Shown one piece after another: positions 1-12,147 of a DNA stretch of 64,000 nt. The position numbers and the translations under genes are program-made. The stretch is from positions 59,177,447 through 59,241,446 of the forward strand of contig NC_082696.1 in assembly GCF_949987515.2 (NCBI RefSeq), written 5' to 3'. Position 1 is the first letter of the stretch; the number at the start of each line of letters is the position of its first letter. The notes under the pieces were generated by a model. That model did not search any database and was not told where the DNA came from. It saw only the letters and a list, made by a program, of their open reading frames with translations. This DNA comes from Delphinus delphis (taxonomy: Eukaryota > Chordata > Mammalia > Artiodactyla > Delphinidae).

Positions 1-183
1 GTACTACAAAGTTATAGTAATCAAGGTAATATGGTACTGGCACCAAAACAGAAATATAGATCAATGGAACAGGATAGAAAGCACAGAGATATACCCATGA
101 ACATATCGTCACGTTATTTTTCATAAAGAAGGTAAGAATATACAATGGAGAAAAGACAGCCTCTTCAGTAAGTGATGCTGGGG

Positions 184-396
184 GGCGCTTCCCTGGTGGC
201 GCAGTGGTTGAGAGTCCGCCTGCCGATTCAGGGGACACGGGTTCGTGCCCCAGTCCGGGAAGATCCCACATGCCGCAGAGCGGCTAGGCCCGTGAGCCAT
301 GGCCGCTGAGCCTGTGCGTCCGGAGCCTGTGCTCCACAACGGGAGAGGCCACAACAGTGACACGTCCACGTACCGCAAAAAAAAAAAAAAAAAAAA
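184..396 (+). mobile_element. Short CHR-type SINE (tRNA-derived)
   Basis: Full short-form element with a tRNA-like head. The Pol III A box (tggcgcagtgg) is at 197-207 and the B box (ggttcgtgccc) at 240-250. It ends in an A-run of about 20. The target-site duplication is aagtgatgctggg at 170-182 and aagtgacgctggg at 395-407, one mismatch, inside L1 ORF2. A minus-strand open frame through it is a chance reading of the SINE. Confidence 0.97.
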
Positions 397-433
397 GTGA
401 CGCTGGGAAAACTGGATAGCTACACGTTAAAGA

Positions 434-1395
434 ATGAAATTAGAACACTCTGTAACACCATACACAAAAATAAACTCAAAATGGATTAAAGACCTAAATG
501 TAAGGCCAGACATTATAAAACTCTTAGAGGAAAACATAGGCAGAACACTCTATGACATAAATCACAGCAAGATCCTTTTTGGCCCACTTCCTAGAGAAAT
601 GGAAATAAAAATTAACAAATGGGACCTAATGAAACTTAAAAGTTTTTGCACAGCAAAGGAGAACATAAACAGGATGAAAAGACAACCCTCAGAATGGGAG
701 AAAATATTTGCAAATGAAGCAACTGACAAAGGATTAATCTCCAAAATATACAAACAGTTCATGCAGCTCAATATCAAAAAAACAAACAACCCAATCCAAA
801 AATGGGCAGAAAACCTACATAGACATTTCTCCAAAGAAGATATACAGATTGCCAACAAACACATGAAAGGATGCTCAACATCACTAATCATTAGAGAAAT
901 GCAAATCAAAACTACAGTGAGGTATCACCTCATACCAGTCAGAATGGCCATCATCAAAAAATCTACAAAAAATAAATGCTGGAGAAGGTGTGGAGAAAAG
1001 GGAACTGTCTTGCATATATTGGTGGGAATGTAAATTGATACAGCCACTATGGAGAACAGTATGGAGGCTCCTTAAAAAACTAAAAATAGAGCTACCATAT
1101 GACCCCGCAATCCCACTACTGGGCATACACCCTGAGAAAACCATAATTGAGAAAGAGTCATGTACCACAATGTTCATTGCAACTCTACTTACAATAGCCA
1201 GGAAATGGAAGCAACCTAAGGGTCCATTGACAGATGAATGGATAAAGGAGATGTGGCACATATATACAATGGAATATTACTCAGCCATAAAAAGAAATGA
1301 AATTGAGTTGTTTGTAGCGAGATGGATGGACCTGGAGTCTGTCATACAGAGTGAAGTAAGTTACAAAGAGAAAAACAAATACTGTATGCTAACAC
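434..1395 (+). pseudogene. L1 ORF2 C-terminal fragment, frameshifted
   Basis: C-terminal domain of the L1 ORF2 protein, downstream of the reverse transcriptase. Open frames at 434-1033 and 990-1466 belong to one protein. The switch between frames falls near 1010-1025, where this copy has one extra base relative to the copy at 17540 (cttgcatatattgg against cttacactgttgg). The break lies in the cysteine-rich segment, so no functional ORF2p can be made. Family-typical strings such as [15 protein letters not shown] and SAIKRNEIE are present. The normal ORF2 end is near 1395; later residues read into the 3' UTR. Confidence 0.93.
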
Positions 1396-1772
1396 ATATA
1401 TGGAATCAAAAAAAAAAAGTTTCTGAAGAACCTAGGAGCATGACAGGAATAAAGACGCAGACATAGAGAATGGACTTGAGGATACAGGGAGGGGGAAGGG
1501 TAAGCTGGAACGAAGTAAGAGAGTGGCATGGACATATATACACTACCAAATGTAAAATAGATAGCTAGTGGAAGCAGCCACAAAGCACAGGGAGATCAGC
1601 TTGGTGCTTTGTGACCACCTAGAGGTGTGGGATAGGGAGGGTGGGAGGGAAACGCAAGAGGGAGGAGACATGGGGATATATGTATACATATAGCTGATTC
1701 TCTTTGTTATAAAGCAGAAACTAACACACCATTGTAAAGCAATTACACTCCAATAAAGATATTAAAAAAAAG

Positions 1773-2170
1773 AAAACGTATTTACACACAAAGACCTCTA
1801 TATGAATGTTTATACTTTTTTCATGATTACCAACACCTGGAAACAACACAAATGTCCATCACCTGGTGAATGGATTAAAAGGGAAATAAAAAATGTGTGG
1901 CTCATTTTAAAAACAGAATACTATTCAACAATAAAAAGAAAAGAACTGCTGATACATGCACAACATGGGTGAATTTCAAAATTATTATGCTAAATGAAAA
2001 CATGGGGCTGATGGTCACCTACAGAGGAGAATAGTTTTACTTTTTGTGGTGACTAATTTTCTATAACTCCATTGTGGTGATGGTTATGCAACTATTTATG
2101 TTTATTCAAACTCATGTAACTATATACTTTAATATGATGGGTCTTACTGTACATAGAGTAACATAATAAA
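1773..2170 (+). mobile_element. Old L1M 3' end
   Basis: Decayed L1 ORF2 tail and 3' UTR. The 'aatgtccatcacctggtgaatgg' type segment near 1851 and the 'gaatactattcaacaataaaa' type segment near 1916 match the general L1 layout at low identity. It is more diverged than the L1 that precedes it, so it is older. The exact L1M subfamily cannot be assigned by eye. Confidence 0.75.
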
Positions 2171-2269
2171 TGACATAAAGAAGAAACTAAGAGATTAAAA
2201 TAAGTAGAAATAAGTAAACAATACAACAACAAGTCATGAAGTTAACAAGAAAATGTGAAATCTGGATTT

Positions 2270-2849
2270 CATTTAAATATACCTCAAATAAATTTAAAGG
2301 CAAGAGACTGAGAAAAAATCTGTAATATATTAAATAACACGGATTAATTCTTAAATGTATGAAGAACTTCTACAAACCATTAAGAACATAAAAAATCATT
2401 AGAAAAAATAAATAAATGGTAATAATAATCGTCATCACAGAGAAAAAATTCAAACAGCAAAAATACTTCCAAGAAATATTAAGATCACAAGTAATTAGGG
2501 AAATGAAAATAAATATAAGATTTTTTTCTCACTCATTTTGTTGGCATAAATTAATAGTTTGATAAGACCCAGTGCAGGTGAGGGAAAAGTCTCTTTCTTA
2601 GGAAAAAATCACGGTCATTCTATTCATGGCAGAATGCACTGGTATAGTTTACTTAGCAGGTAATTTGTCTGTACATATCAAAAGCATACATATTTTGAAT
2701 CAGTGATTTCAAGTCTAGATATCTATCATGGAGAAAAACTTGAACATGAACAAAAACAAATATGAAACATGTTTTTCCAACTTTATGTGTAATAGCAAAA
2801 TTTTGCAAACTTTAACTTCTCCATATATATGTGAATATTTAAAAATTAT
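2270..2849 (+). mobile_element. Old L1M, left half, split by a later L1
   Basis: A diverged L1 ORF2 C-terminal region with no open frame. It stops at 2849, where a later L1 begins, and appears to resume at 4289 with L1M 3' UTR sequence. The two halves read as adjacent parts of one ancestral element. Confidence 0.7.
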
Positions 2850-3100
2850 AGTGTGACTGACAAGGGCTTAATTTCCAAAATATACAAACAGTTCATACAA
2901 CTCAATAATAAAAAAACAAGCAACCCAATCAAAAAATGGACAGAGACCTAAATAGACATTTCTCCAAAGAAGACATACAGATGGCCAATAGGCACATGAA
3001 AAGATGCTCAACATCGCGAATTATTAGAGAAATGCAAATAAAAACTACAATGAGGTATCACCTTGTACAGATCAGAATGGCCATCATTAAAAAGTCTATA

Positions 3101-3448
3101 GGGACCTCCCTGGTGGAGTGGTCATTAAGAATCTGCCTGCCAATGCAGGGGACACAGGTTTGATCCCTGGTCTGGGAAGATCCCACATGCCATGGAGCAA
3201 CTAAGCCCATGCACCACAACTACTGAGCCTGCGCTCTAGAGCCCGTGAGCCACAACTACTGAGTCCACATACCACAACTACTGAATCCCACGTGCCTACA
3301 GCCCGTGCTCCACAAGAGAAGCCACTGCAGTGAGAAGCCTGTACACTGCAACAAAGATTAGCCCCTGCTCACCACAACCAGAAACAGCCCGCGCACAGCA
3401 ACAAAGACCCAATGCAGCCAAAAATAAATACATAAATAATTTTTTTTA
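3101..3448 (+). mobile_element. Long CHR-type SINE
   Basis: Long form with a tRNA-like head, then repeated 'cacaactactgag' units and a tail with taaata repeats and a T-run. The A-box region is altered (ctggtggagtggtcatt). Flanking L1 bases aaaagtctata (~3090-3100) and taagtctaca (~3448-3457) look like a target-site duplication. Confidence 0.93.
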
Positions 3449-3743
3449 AGTCTACAAATAATAAATGCTGGAAAGGGTGTGGAGAAAACAGAACCTTCCT
3501 ACTCTGCTGGTGGGAATGTAATCTGGTGCAGCCACTGTGGAGAACAGTATGGAGGTTCCATAACAAACTAAAAATAGAGTTGCTATATGATCCAGTAATC
3601 CCACTCCTAGGCATATATGAGGAGAAAACTCTAATTCAAAAAGATGCATGCACTCCAATGTTCATAGCAAAGCTATTTACAATAGCCAAGACATGGAAGC
3701 AACCTAAATGTCCATCAACAGATGAATGGATAAAGAAGATGTG

Positions 3744-3752
3744 GTATGTGTA

Positions 3753-3794
<42 letters not shown>

Positions 3795-3836
3795 CTTATT
3801 TATACACACACAGACACACACACACACACACACACA
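3744..3836. repeat. Compound TG/TA/CA microsatellite with hairpin symmetry
   Basis: A TG-rich run (3744-3768) is followed by a TA run (about 3769-3794), a short linker, and a CA run (3804-3836). The TG and CA arms are complementary, so the tract can fold on itself. It lies inside an L1 where related copies have only a short ata-type run. Confidence 0.95.
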
Positions 3837-4288
3837 ATGGAATACTACTCAGCCATAAAAAGAATGAAATAATGCCATTTACAGCAACATGAATAGACCT
3901 AGAGATTATCACAGTAAATGAAGTGAGTCAGACAAAGACAAATATATGAAATCACTTACATGTAGAATCTAAAATATGATACAAATGAACTTATTTACAA
4001 AACAGAAACAGACTTACAGACTTAGAAACTTATACCAAAGGGGAAAAGGTGAAGGGATAAATTAGGAGTTTGGGATTAGCAGATACAAACTACTGTATAT
4101 AAAATGAAGAACGAGGTCCTACTATATAGCACAAGGAACTATATTCAATATCTTGTAATAAACCATAGTGGAAAGGAATATGAAAAAGAATATATATATA
4201 TTCTTTATATATATAACTGAATTACTTCACCGTACACCAGAAACTAACACAAAACTGTAAATAAACTATACTTCAATAAAATATTATA

Positions 4289-4675
4289 ACTGTATCATGA
4301 GTTACTATATATTCACTAAAAATGTTACATCTATATATAAAGATATGGAAAGTTGCCCAAGATACATTGCTAATGGAAATAAAAACAAGTTACAGAATAA
4401 TTTGTACAATATGACCATATATATATGTATATATATGCCTATAGCTATGCAGATGGGAAGATTATAAGTGGTATATGGATAGATATGCATACATAATGTT
4501 TTCAAGAATTGCATATGAGATTTACAACAATGATTACTTAAATTCAGGGAAGTGGGATTTGGAGAGAGTATTTGCAAGACAAATCTTTTTTTTTTTACCT
4601 ATGTTTTTATAGCATTTGATTAATTTTTGAAACGATCATGTATTCCTTTCTTTTTTATTCTAATTTTAAAAATTT
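4289..4675 (+). mobile_element. Old L1M, right half (3' UTR)
   Basis: Continues the element cut at 2849. The segment around 4340-4400 (gatatggaaagttgcccaag and following) is typical of L1M 3' UTRs. It ends in a T-rich then A-rich stretch near 4675. Confidence 0.7.
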
Positions 4676-4684
4676 AACAGATAA

Positions 4685-4800
4685 ATAAGACATAGTTCTT
4701 AACTTCCAGGAGCTTATACCCCAGGGTGTGAGGACAGACACCTCAATGAACAATTGGTATACAATGTGATGTGTTCCTTGGTGGGAATGTATACCAAACT
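4685..4800 (-). mobile_element. L2-like remnant
   Basis: The 'ttccaggagcttatacc' segment and the following purine-rich stretch resemble the antisense of an L2 LINE 3' region. Heavily diverged, so family assignment is tentative. Confidence 0.35.
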
Positions 4801-5431
4801 GCTGTGGAATCATAGAAGAAAGAAGATATTACATTGCCCTGAAAATTGTAAAAGGTTACACAGAAAACTACATTTTATGATTGAGTATGAGCTTATCAGT
4901 AGGTAAAGAAGGGGAAGGCTATTTTATTTTATTTTATTATTTTTTTTAACCTTTAAGAGTCTTCATAGTAAAGAGTTGCCATAAAATCTAGTTAATTTTG
5001 AACTCCATTAGGGGAAGTTTACTTTAAAAAGAGATAATCAAATATTTGAATGAATACAGACTTTCAAATCAGATAACATATACTCAAATTTTGACTCTTA
5101 TTTACTAGTGGAGTCATTTACATATTACCTAACTTTCAAAGCCATATCTGTAAAATGCATATAATATGACCATTTTAGTCAAGTTGAGGAATGATGGTAT
5201 CATTAATATGATAGGGCATGAAGCAGGAAGGTTGGGTTTGAGGGTGACAATAATGAGTTTAGTTTTTAATATGCTAAATGAAGATTTTGAAGATTAGAAG
5301 AATTGAGACTGGACATAAAGAATACCAAATCATGAATATACAGGATATATTTAAATTCATGGCAGTGGATTAACTGGCCAGGAAGATAGTATCTACTGGG
5401 AAGAAGCCCAAGGATGATTCCCTAGGCCTTG
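4801..5431. other. No recognisable feature
   Basis: AT-rich single-copy-looking DNA. A short ttttatttta run lies at about 4920-4945. No gene or clear repeat is seen. Confidence 0.6.
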
Positions 5432-5580
5432 TCATTCATGTGTGGTCCATGGACGAGAAACAAGTGCATCTCCTGGGAACTAGTGTGAAATACAAAATCT
5501 CAGGTCCCACCCCAGGTCTGTTGAATCAGAATCTGCATCTTAACATATTCCCCAGATGATTTGTATGCAGAGTAAAATAA
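5432..5580 (+). mobile_element. MER5A-like hAT DNA transposon remnant
   Basis: The order of 'gtggtccatgga', 'catctcctgggaactag', 'ggtcccaccccaggtctg' and 'gaatcagaatctgcat' follows the non-autonomous MER5A (hAT-Charlie) consensus as I know it. It encodes no protein. Confidence 0.65.
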
Positions 5581-7004
5581 TAAGCATTACTCTAACAAGC
5601 ATTACTCTAGAGAATGCCAAATCTTGAGGGTCAATTATACAAGAGAGAGATGTAAGCTAAGCAATGGCCTGCATATTCCATGATATTTATAGATAACCTG
5701 GCAAGAGGAGACATGAAAAATCCATGAAGGAATTACTTTTCTTTTTTAAGAGAAAAATCCTGATGGTGCTAAATTTCGATCTTTTCTCCTCATCCACTCT
5801 AATCACGTTTATTGTGCTTCTGACACCTTCCATTATCCTTTCCACGGCTTATTATTTTAGTAGATATTGTGCTGCTCTCTTCACACTGAACATGACATTG
5901 TTTCTGTGGCACCAGCAGCAACTTTGTGTTCATTCATATACACATATTAAAGAGTGGATTATCATTAATTACGCACTAAATGTTCTTGGCAACAGACTAA
6001 GTGACAAAACATTTGCTTTTGTCAGAGTTCTATTAGGTGAACCCAAGTTGAACCATGGAAAAATATGACACTTTTCTTTATTTTAATTTGTATCACAAGG
6101 TCAGGATCATGACAGTGACTCTATTTTGCACATTATTTTCTCTATCATTGTAATGATGCTAATGGAATTCTGTTAACTAAACAGTTTTTATCAGGTCTAC
6201 AACCTATTTATTGCATATTAAGAATAAATTTCATGTTAACATTACTTAATCTACTGAAGTTTCAATTCAATAATAAAAATATGCTTTTCTGAAGAATGTC
6301 ATTGCTTAAAAGAGTTCAAATGATGATATATTTTTACTGTTCACAGATAATTCAAGCAGAAATTGGAACAAAAAAGAGAAAATTAAAATAATATTTCTAT
6401 AGTAGTTCAAATTATAGATCAAAGAAACACTTCTTATTAATATACCACGTATGTCACAAGTTGCATTTAACTCTAGAAGTGCTTGGAGTCTTAGAACTTC
6501 CTTTTAAAATATGCATGAAAAGAACCTTATAAAGGAAAATTTTCCAAAGGTAAATCCAGTGCTAGTTTTCATGCTAATATGTTACATTATAATTTTCCTA
6601 CTGATGATTAGCTCCAGATCATAAGTAATTAAAACAACTTCAGCACACTTTCTTGTGGTATATCATAGATTCTCAGTAAGTAGTACACTATACCTACTAC
6701 ATAGTTCCCTGGGTAAAAATTCCTTGAATTAAAAAATGAATGAATAAAAATATATAAAATATTGTTTTCTACCAACATTTCTGTAATTAAACTAAGATTC
6801 ATTTGCAGAAAGTTTGCATGAATACGAGAACATGCTTGATCCCTTAGCTTATTTTTCAGGGATAGGCTATACTAAAACTGGATAGAAAAGAACTTATTTA
6901 CTCTGCATTTATTCAGTCTCTATAATGTGCCATTCTACATTCCAAAGAAAAACAGTATTGTGTGAGACTGGTATTCATTTATGGTTTTGTCTGTTTGTTT
7001 TGTT
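5581..7004. other. No recognisable feature
   Basis: AT-rich DNA. A 114-codon + strand open frame at 5724-6068 has no recognisable domain, no splice context and no start context of note; I treat it as chance. Confidence 0.55.
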
Positions 7005-7020
7005 CTCCTGTTTTGTTTTT

Positions 7021-7233
7021 TTGTTGTTGTTGGTTTTTTTTTGCGGTATGCGGGCCTCTCACTGCTGTGGCCTCTCCCGTTGCGGAGCACAGGCTCCAGA
7101 CGCGCAGGCTCAGTGGCCATGGCTCACGGGCCCAGCCGCTCCACGGCATGCGGGATCCTCCCAGACCGGGGCACGAACCCGTGTCCCCTGCATCGGCGGG
7201 CGGACTCTCAACCACTGCGCCACCAGGGAAGCC
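7021..7233 (-). mobile_element. Short CHR-type SINE
   Basis: Minus-strand short form; its A-run reads as T on the + strand at ~7021-7042. The target-site duplication is ctcctgttttgttttt (7005-7020) and ctcctgctttgttttt (7234-7249), 16 bp with one mismatch. Open frames on both strands here are SINE readings. Confidence 0.97.
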
Positions 7234-7249
7234 CTCCTGCTTTGTTTTT

Positions 7250-8835
7250 AAGATGTATTGATTAAGTTAAAATATTTAACATTAAGCAGAATTCTTGGAG
7301 CCTATAATGGAGACAAAAATGAGACTAAAACCATATATCCTGACTCTAAGTACAGAATTTCTTTAAAACTTACAAAATCCTATTTATTAAATGTTTGCAT
7401 TTGATTGGACTGATATTATATAGATCTATTCAAAGACCTTTACATGGGGATCGTGAAACAGAGATTTTTTTCCTTACTTCTGCTCAGCCACAGTGAATTT
7501 CTTGAGCCTCACTGCAGAGCCAGAATAGGAGAAGATATTAGGAAAATATCTGCATGCAGAAAACCCAGCAATAGCAATGCTGAGAATCCAGTTATGTGAG
7601 TACTTCCATCATAGAAGACTACATAGACAACTATCAAAAACGCCAGATGTCATACACACACCGTGCCCTCTACACACCCAAAATATACACACATGCATAT
7701 CTTACACTAGGTGGGCACACGGTAGGTTAAAATGGATCTTTGCACATTGGTTAACCTGATTTATTTCTCTAACAGACTATTTCTTTCACATAGCAATATG
7801 AGAGGAGCTGCCAAACTTTCCATTAGAGTAACAAGTTCAACATGTTAACATGGGAACAATCACTGATAAAAAAGCTATGTTGGAAGGATGAATTCTATTA
7901 CAGTAATAAATGGCTTAGATTTTCATATGTGTCAAATCTATCAACAAGAAGGCTTCTATTATCAATATGGGTTTTGATTACAGATTTATAAATGGCTAAA
8001 TAAAATGATAGGAAGTTGAATTTGTTTGTGCCAACGTCAGACTGGCCAAAGCCAAAACGTGAAGCTGTGAATTTCTTATATTCCTTGTGGCACTACTTTC
8101 ATTGTCTTGGATATATACTCCCAACTTTCAGTAGCTACAGGGCATGTTAATATCTCCTATTTTTCAGGATTCCCTCTAGGGGTCCAGTGGGGGATTCCCT
8201 TCCTCAGCAGCACAAGATAGCACTAACTCCCTTCTCCCTGCCCAACCTTGCCAACCACATCTCATCAACAAGTACTGTACATAAATTTCACACCCATAGA
8301 ATCAAACTTTAATCTCACATAAATACGAAATTAGCATTATGTAAATGGTTATTATAGCATTTATTTTTCACAGAATTTCCTATATTATTCCCTTTGGATG
8401 TTAGAACAGTATTTTCTCAGACTTTTTAAAATACCTTTACCCAACCAAATGTAGAGAGACTTTCAACATCCCTCAAACTACATTGTGAGACTAGCATCTA
8501 CAATAGTTATATATGAATGTACTCACATTGTGCGAATGATACACAGAGAAAATCACAAATATTTTAGCAATAATCTCCAGTTATAATTTTACACATGTTG
8601 ATACTGATTGCTTATCAAGGGAAGAAATATATTAGAATTTCTTCATTTCTTCCTGTATTCAGGCAAGTACAAATCCAAATACGCTTCAGGGAGTTTTATA
8701 CAACTTTCTGAATTTTCCTGCAGGTTACATACCTACTGCGGCTGTTTAATTTAGTTACTTACAATACTGAGTTGAAATTACAGGTTCTACCCCATATTAA
8801 CCAGGTTGCCGATTTTAGGATTCTGTGCCAAGCTT
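7250..8835. other. No recognisable feature
   Basis: Single-copy-looking AT-rich sequence. Slightly higher GC around 8160-8270. No splice-supported open frame is seen. Confidence 0.5.
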
Positions 8836-9135
8836 TCCTTTTTTTCCCTGGCTTTACTGAGGTATAGTAGACAAAAATGTAATAATTTAAAGTTTACAAC
8901 ATGATGATTTGATGTATGTATTTATTGTGAAATGAGTACCACAGTCAAGTTAATTAATGCATTTATCACCTTGCATAGTTACTTTTTATTTTCATTTTTT
9001 GATAACACTTAAGATCTACTCTCAACAAATTTTAAATATATGATACAGAATTATTAACTATAGTCACCATACTGCACATTACATTCTCAGAACTTACTCA
9101 TCTCATAACTTGGGTGAAGTTTCTCAATGTAGTCC
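8836..9135 (-). mobile_element. Old L1M 3' UTR, antisense
   Basis: 'tttactgaggtatagtagac', 'cacagtcaagttaattaa' and 'aacacttaagatctactctc' are antisense landmarks of ancient L1M 3' UTRs. No coding sequence. Confidence 0.7.
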
Positions 9136-9478
9136 CATCACCACAAGCAATATATCCCAGTGAAGACCCTTAATATCACATATGGTCATGTAAATAAATC
9201 AGAGCCCAGATCTGCAAGTCTGAATGGCAACTACATCAAGTATTTCTTCTCCATTAAAGACATAGGCAAATATAAGTGTATTTCCATTCCATGTTGCAGA
9301 TCAAGGCTCAGAGGAGAATTTCCTTTGTTAACAGGTGTTTTCAAGTTATGAGGTCAATATTAAAAAATTGATTCTGAAAATAAAAGCATAATCATTGCAA
9401 CATTTTCCTTTATGCTCCCTACTATCCCCTTTAGGGTCCTAGTTATAATACCTGTATTTAGAGCATGCATTCCCAGAC

Positions 9479-9665
9479 AAAATTTTAACTCTAACAAATA
9501 TACATACATATATTAATATATACATATAATTAGATATATAATAAGTTCTATCTCATATATACATAAATATACAAATATAACCCATAAATATGTACATATA
9601 ATCATATATACATACATATATATATATATATATATATGAGTACATGCATATATGCATGTATATGG
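9479..9665. repeat. TA/CATA-rich low-complexity tract
   Basis: Imperfect tatata and catata repeats with a nearly pure TA run at about 9616-9636. Short open frames here are by-products of the repeat. Confidence 0.9.
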
Positions 9666-11535
9666 AGTATGGAGAACTGAGGTGCCACAGTGGATATTAC
9701 CCCAAAGGACAACCTATGAAGTGACTCATATATATTTAAAAGAGCACTTATGAGAATGAACACTATCTTTCTGTGTTTTTTATGTAACATCACTCTCACT
9801 GTTCACTCTTTAATCTATATTATTTTTTCAAAGGAGTCTATTTTCTCTAGCAGAGGAAAGCTAAGTGAAAGTAAAAGTTACAGAATGCTGGTTTATAATT
9901 TGATTTTTAGGAGTGGAGTAAGCATTCCAGATCCCCTACGTTTCACAAAGTCTCTTTCAAAAACACTAACAGTATATTTTAGGGAAACCTCGATTGCCAT
10001 TCTAGCCCATCTGCTCTTTATTAACTCAAGGTTCTATGGAATAGAAGATTTTTAACCTCCACATGCATATTTTACAAATAATTTCTGCATAATTTTGAGT
10101 CTTTATTATGCACTTCCTTTTGGTATTTTTACTTTGGCCCAATATTCAAGGCACAATACTTGAGGCAAGAAATAGAAATTATACCCTTTTTCCTCTATTT
10201 ATAAGGTGTAAAGCTTTCATAAAATGGGCTGTATCTCCTTGAGGGTCTTTGGCCACATTTCTCCCCCACCTCCAACCAGGCTAAGGAATTCTTCCAGAAT
10301 TCTGTTTACAGATGTGTAATGCATTTTTTCTTTACTTCCAACAATAGCAATTTTACTTTGATCTCATAGCCACCAAACTATTAACCACAAGGATGCTCAT
10401 AAGCAAGGTATAAGGCAGGCATGTCAGTGATTTCCAGAAGGTCATAACTCAGAATTTAAAAAAAAATAACTATTACAATGAGGAACAGGGTACATCCAAA
10501 GAAGGAAGAGTTATAATTTATGCCTGACTTACTTCAGCAGAATATAGTTTATTTATAAACTGCTTATGGCAAACTCTGTATGCCCCTGTTCTATGCATGT
10601 GCTGAACTGTCTTCTGGTAAATTATTTAAATTACACCTAGCAGTAATTCCTGAGGACTTTCATACTTCATTTTCTCTATTAATGTAACAGAGAAAAGCTG
10701 CTTTGCAAGGATTGCTCTAAATTCCCAGAGTGTGAGTTCCAGACTCTGTACGTGTTGCATTATACCTGTCAAAAAACTTGTCTTCTCCTGAAATTTATTA
10801 CTGAAGTTTCTCCACCCGAACTACTCATTGAAGCCTTACAGAAAGCTCATACATGATTTAAGCAGCTAACAGCACTGAAAGAAATAGGTCAGGTTAAAAA
10901 AAACAACTGAATTTAAGCTACCTTCACTTATTACTTATGCAAGATTATGTATAATTTAGCACACTGCTGAATATGCAAGGACAGAATAATTGTTTACCAA
11001 AATATTTACTCTGAGTTGGTACCTGTGTTTTAGTGAGATAAGGTGACTTCTCAGCATTTGCTAATCACTTTTGAATTAAAAAACAATGAGTGAGTTTTTG
11101 ATTGGGTTGATAACTGCACAACAGTATATGTAAACAGAGATCTTATTTAACAACTTCATTCAAGTAAAATACCTGATACTGTTGTACAGACAGCAGTTTC
11201 ATGAAAGTCATCCCATTTTAGAAAACATTTCTTCTCTTTTCTTCCTTTACTATGGTCCTATCAATACACATACAAGTGTTACAGAAAACCTCTCTATAAA
11301 ATGAGCTATTTTTTTTTCTCTAATTTAAGCTGAACATGGCATAACATTTTTCTAAAGTTTAGAAGCAGACCAAAGGGGTGAAGAGCCACCAAGGAAGGAG
11401 CAATATAGGTTCAAAACAGGGTCTTTAGGTCAGCTATTTTCCAAATGTAAAACTGTTCAGTAGAATATAAGCCTTGTTTGACATAACAGTATTTTGATTT
11501 ATAGCTTTTCAGAAGAATTTTTTTATATTGTTTTA
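9666..11535. other. No recognisable feature
   Basis: AT-rich DNA without a recent repeat insertion. A 101-codon open frame at 9750-10055 has no recognisable domain. Confidence 0.5.
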
Positions 11536-11740
11536 AACTATTTTATATTGGAGTATAGACAATTAACAATGTTGTGATAGCTTCGGGTGCACAGCAAAGG
11601 GACTCAGCCATACATATACATGTGTCCATTCTCCCCCAAACTTCCCTCACATCCAGGCTGCCACATAACATTGAGCAGAGTTCCTTGTGCTATACAGTAG
11701 GTCCTTGTTGGTTATCCATTTTAAATATAGCAGGGCATAC
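11536..11740 (-). mobile_element. L1 3' UTR fragment, antisense
   Basis: Antisense copy of the older L1 3' UTR also present at 4030-4280. Landmarks are 'ttggagtatagacaatta', 'gtgcacagcaaagggact' and 'gtgctatacagtaggtcc'. Severely 5'-truncated. Confidence 0.8.
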
Positions 11741-12138
11741 ATTTTTTTATTGAAGGAAAAGAATCATGTTTCTACAAGACAGTGTTTGTCAGTACTTAAT
11801 TTACAAAACGCAAATCAGTATGCCCTAAATCAAAAGTTTAAAATTACATGAAAGTACCTTACTAAAATAGTTAAAAAGTTGAAAAAAATGTTTCAGAGAA
11901 TGTATACTTTTATTAATTTCAATAGTTTGAATAAATCCAAATTTCATACCCATATAAAATGTTATAATTCTGAGAGAATTGTCATATGTTAACCCTTACA
12001 TGGAACAAATCAGGGTACTGAGTTATGAATTATTTTTAATGAAAACTCATGAAAGAAAACATAAGAATATAAGTCTTAACACTTTAAATTCAATCTTCAG
12101 ATACAGCACCAAAGTATATGGAATTAAAACTGGTATTC
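11741..12138. other. No recognisable feature; insertion site of the L1 to the right
   Basis: AT-rich DNA up to the L1 start. The last bases (aaaaataga at 12139-12147) recur at 18242-18250 after the L1 A-run and are the probable 9-bp target-site duplication. Confidence 0.5.
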
Positions 12139-12147
12139 AAAAATAGA

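Larger units (their letters stand above)
1..1772 (+). mobile_element. L1 retrotransposon, 3' part (5' end outside window)
   Basis: The segment runs from inside ORF2 through the ORF2 C-terminus and a 3' UTR to an A-rich end. An AATAAA lies at 1752-1757. The 3' UTR closely resembles those at 12148-18241, 30904-31499 (minus) and 58899-60417 (minus), so these four form one younger subfamily. A short SINE at 184-396 interrupts the element. After the A-run at ~1772 the sequence changes to an older L1M, suggesting insertion into that element. Where the 5' end lies cannot be told. Confidence 0.95.
2850..4288 (+). mobile_element. 5'-truncated L1, older subfamily
   Basis: Begins in the ORF2 C-terminal domain and ends in a 3' UTR whose tail resembles the element at 21212-23900. 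It carries a long SINE at 3101-3448 and a microsatellite at 3744-3836. The flanks share a short 'attata' (2845-2850 and 4283-4288), too brief to prove a duplication. An open frame at 2936-3163 is an ORF2 remnant running into the SINE. Confidence 0.9.

Noticed and set aside
184..396. Functional tRNA genes at SINE heads
   Set aside because: A and B boxes are present in this and the other SINEs, but they are followed by SINE bodies and A-tails and lack a full tRNA cloverleaf; these are SINE promoters.
5724..6068. 114-codon + strand open frame as a gene
   Set aside because: No domain, no splice context, composition like surrounding AT-rich DNA.
6925..7265. Overlapping open frames of ~60-110 codons on both strands
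   Set aside because: They are readings of the GC-rich SINE; the same peptides recur at every SINE copy (121-378, 54941-55290, 60591-60886, 61005-61378).
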